A stretch of 64,000 nt of DNA from Halarcobacter ebronensis (GTDB lineage: Bacteria > Campylobacterota > Campylobacteria > Campylobacterales > Arcobacteraceae), in the NCBI RefSeq assembly GCF_013201825.1, contig NZ_CP053836.1, forward strand, positions 1,364,001 through 1,428,000, in the 5' to 3' direction. Within the stretch, counting starts at the first letter, position 1; every line of letters starts with the position of its first letter. The position numbers and the translations under genes are program-made. Below are positions 62,095-64,000 of the stretch, in pieces. Below the pieces are notes generated by a model, which was not told the origin of the DNA, did not search any database, and worked only from the letters and a program-made list of their open reading frames with translations.

Positions 62095-63633
62095 TTACTT
62101 ATAAATAAGTCTTAAAAATCCAAAAAGAAAGATAACAATTGCAAACTCTTTTGGCTCAAAACCATATAGAAGATAAAAGAGAGATGCAAAGATTAGTGCA
62201 AAAGAGAGAGCGTAAGATTTTTGACTCTCTTTTTTTAGTTTAAAGAGGTATTCAAGTTGATTTTTTGAGAGCTCAACTTCAAGGGTTCCTTCACTTGCTT
62301 TTTTAACCATAGTTTTGAAATCTTTTGTTATAAAAGGAAGCTCTTTTATCTCAGAGATTAATGTTTCAACAATTGAATCCTTTGCTCCTATTGCTTTTGG
62401 AATATTTTTATTTAAAATTGGCAAAATATCTTTTATTCCATTGAAGTTCTCAATATAGGTTGTTCCAAGTCCTTCAATTATTGCACTAACCCTTAAAATA
62501 TAGATTGCATCACTTGGAAGTTTAAAGGGAAGATTTCTAGTTTTTTCCAAAACATTAAAAGCCAAACTTTGCATAGATTGACTATCTAAACTATCATTTG
62601 AAAAGATTTCAAACATTTTTGAAGTAAACTCTGCAAGTTCACTACTTGGAGCTTCATAAGCAATTGTTCCAAGCCTTTTACTAGCACTAATATAAGTTTC
62701 ATAGTCTTGCTCATTGGCTGCTTTAATTAGTTCAATAATTGCAACCCTTTTGTCATTTGGTACAGTTTTAACCATTCCAAAATCAAGAAGAATTAATTCA
62801 CCTTTTTTATTTACAAGCAGATTTCCAGGGTGTGGATCGGCATGAAAATAACCATTTACCAACATTTGAGTTGTGTAGAAGTTAACTAAATTTGCAATAA
62901 TCTTTTTGAAATCAACTTTATATTTTGAAAGGTTTTCTTTATCATCAAATCTATAACCCTCTTCAAAACTCATCACAAGTGCATCATCATTTGAGTATTT
63001 TCTATAGGCTTTTGGAAATCTTATTTTCTCTTTTTTATAGACCTTTCTAAAATTTTTTAAATTTTGTAACTCTTGATTTAAAGAGACCTCTTGGACAATC
63101 ATCTTTGAAAATTCACTTACAACTGCTTCAATTGAGTTTTTTGTATAGTGTGAAAAGAGAGGTTTAAAGAGTCTATTGAAAAAATTTATTATTTTAATAT
63201 CTGCTAGAACTTGCTCTTTTATTCCTTCACGTCTAAGTTTTACAGCTACTTTTTTTCCGTTTTTAAGATATGCTGTATGTACTTGTCCAATTGAAGCTGA
63301 AGCAATTGGTTCAATAATAAACTCTTCAAAGATTTCTTTATTTGCAAAGGCTTTATTAAATACTTTTTCAAAAGCATCACTTCTCATAGGAGGAATTTGA
63401 TCGTGCAGACTTTTTAACTCTGCTAAGTAATCTTTTGAAAAGAAATCTGCTCTTGTTGCTAAGACTTGAGCTAGTTTTATAAAACTTGCTCCCAAAACTA
63501 ATATAGTTTCTTTTAATTTTTTTGGGCTTAAGGGTTTAAAGATAATAAAGCTATTTTTTCTTTTTATAACTAAATAGATTGTCAATAAAAAAGTAAAAAC
63601 CCTGTAAACTCTAAATGGTGAAAAATATTTTAT
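62095..63633 (-). CDS. AarF/UbiB-family kinase-like protein, probable AUA start
   Basis: 512 residues if begun at ATA (63633-63631), which lies 5 bases after AAAGGAG and gives a N-terminus KYFSPFRVYRVFTFLLTIYL typical of the family. The first canonical start, TTG at 63585, has no ribosome site and loses 16 residues. Kinase-like marks are KVAVKLRREG (ATP Lys), FHADPHPGNLLV and LDFGMV. A C-terminal membrane helix pair follows (ALSFALIFASLFYLLYG; IVIFLFGFLRLIY). UbiB relatives assist quinone synthesis or lipid transport. The upstream gene is pdxH, whose stop is 10 bases before the ATA. Confidence 0.88.
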   Translation of the reverse strand: MKYFSPFRVYRVFTFLLTIYLVIKRKNSFIIFKPLSPKKLKETILVLGASFIKLAQVLATRADFFSKDYLAELKSLHDQIPPMRSDAFEKVFNKAFANKEIFEEFIIEPIASASIGQVHTAYLKNGKKVAVKLRREGIKEQVLADIKIINFFNRLFKPLFSHYTKNSIEAVVSEFSKMIVQEVSLNQELQNLKNFRKVYKKEKIRFPKAYRKYSNDDALVMSFEEGYRFDDKENLSKYKVDFKKIIANLVNFYTTQMLVNGYFHADPHPGNLLVNKKGELILLDFGMVKTVPNDKRVAIIELIKAANEQDYETYISASKRLGTIAYEAPSSELAEFTSKMFEIFSNDSLDSQSMQSLAFNVLEKTRNLPFKLPSDAIYILRVSAIIEGLGTTYIENFNGIKDILPILNKNIPKAIGAKDSIVETLISEIKELPFITKDFKTMVKKASEGTLEVELSKNQLEYLFKLKKESQKSYALSFALIFASLFYLLYGFEPKEFAIVIFLFGFLRLIYK

Positions 63634-63643
63634 TTTAGCTCCT

Positions 63644-64000
63644 TTATGGCTCTAACCTACTTATTTCCCAAGAGTTATCTTTTTGTTTATAGGCAAATCT
63701 ATCATGAAGTCTATTTAAGCCCCCTTGCCAAAACTCAAAGTACTTAGGAATAATCTGATATCCTCCCCAAAAAGAGGGGAAAGGGATCTCTCCTTTAGCA
63801 AATTTTTTTCTCATTTCATCAAATTTTGTCTCTAAAACTGTTCTTGAGTTTACAATCTTACTTTGATGTGAGACCCAAGCACCAATTTGACTACCTCTAG
63901 GTCGAGAGAGAAAATATTTCAAAGACTCTCCCTTTGGGATTTTTTTAATTTCCCCTTCAATCCTTACTTGTCTTTCAAGTCCAAGCCAAGCAAAGTGGAC
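63644..64000 (-). CDS. pdxH: Pyridoxamine 5'-phosphate oxidase (5' end outside window)
   Basis: The last 118 codons of PdxH; the frame is open to the window edge. Visible family marks are LERQVRIEGEIKKIPKGESLKYFLSRPRGSQIGAWVS (Arg-Pro-Arg-Gly-Ser motif), PFPSFWGGYQIIPKYFEFWQGG and the C-terminal LNRLHDRFAYKQKDNSWEISRLEP with the FMN-binding Arg. It oxidises pyridoxamine or pyridoxine phosphate to PLP with FMN. An internal ATG at 63922 is not the start. It is followed at 10 bases by the AarF gene. Confidence 0.95.
   Translation of the reverse strand, partial: VHFAWLGLERQVRIEGEIKKIPKGESLKYFLSRPRGSQIGAWVSHQSKIVNSRTVLETKFDEMRKKFAKGEIPFPSFWGGYQIIPKYFEFWQGGLNRLHDRFAYKQKDNSWEISRLEP

Noticed and set aside
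63585-63587. TTG at 63585 as the AarF start
   Set aside because: No ribosome site before it and it drops a conserved-looking N-terminus that is in frame back to an ATA with AAAGGAG.
1-64000. CRISPR arrays, tRNA or rRNA genes
   Set aside because: No regularly spaced direct repeats and no tRNA or rRNA-like structures were seen on reading the intergenic regions; a covariance search would settle it.

Overview
The window looks like chromosome of an Arcobacter-like member of the Campylobacterota. Base composition is very AT-rich, coding is dense, and AGA and AAA codons dominate. Many promoters are a TATAAT box without a clear -35. The gene content (MutS2, a riboswitch-controlled ribB, several chemoreceptors with the same sub-membrane region, a ThiI with a rhodanese tail) fits that group. 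The genus is an inference from gene style, not from a marker gene. I saw no rRNA, tRNA or CRISPR array.

Layout. 1-6.7 kb: the 3' end of mutS2, an MscS channel, threonine aldolase, a small coupled hypothetical pair and a large DUF748/AsmA-like envelope protein. 6.7-9.6 kb: a LysR regulator divergent from a YeiH-type transporter, followed by a TauE/SafE transporter, probably a sulfite/sulfur-anion export locus. 9.6-10.7 kb: dapE. 10.8-14.8 kb: an accessory stretch with an ORF6N protein, a KAP-type P-loop NTPase, a small helix-hairpin-helix protein, a small P-loop kinase and a broken IS256 transposase. 14.8-16.8 kb: an AraC/LysE/small exported peptide/DUF2000 operon. 17.1-20.4 kb: a chemoreceptor, a degenerate histidine-kinase-like protein and a divergent small XRE regulator whose upstream region carries two perfect palindromes. 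20.5-27.4 kb: a PEBP protein, lactaldehyde dehydrogenase, an L-2-hydroxyacid dehydrogenase, an SLC13 transporter and a MocR regulator. 27.4-30.9 kb: a run of small stress/redox genes. 31-33.3 kb: a second chemoreceptor. 33.6-37.3 kb: eutB, eutC and an ethanolamine permease. 37.3-40.7 kb: a DUF2267 remnant, a DUF6653 protein, a GNAT, YjdM, and ribB under an FMN riboswitch. 41-43 kb: a third chemoreceptor. 43-46.3 kb: a tight three-gene operon (TusA-like/ferritin-like diiron fusion, atypical acyl-CoA dehydrogenase, cytoplasmic PhnD-like protein) that I do not recognise as a described pathway. 46.5-49.4 kb: an aldo/keto reductase, a DsbC-like protein, an AEC transporter and an HxlR regulator. 49.5-55 kb: a seven-gene flavoenzyme/reductase operon divergent from the HxlR gene, probably quinone or electrophile detoxification. 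55-64 kb: an MFS transporter, thiI, an orphan MotA/MotB-like pair with a long coiled coil, a paired DNA-repair radical SAM locus, an AarF/UbiB kinase and the 3' part of pdxH.

Strongest leads for new biology: the diiron/ACAD/PhnD operon, the orphan coiled-coil MotAB pair, two genes that appear to start at AUA, and the palindrome-controlled XRE switch beside a receptor and a kinase-like protein that has lost its ATP-binding Asn. Most intrinsic terminators here are long inverted repeats that include a gene's stop codon, often shared by convergent genes.
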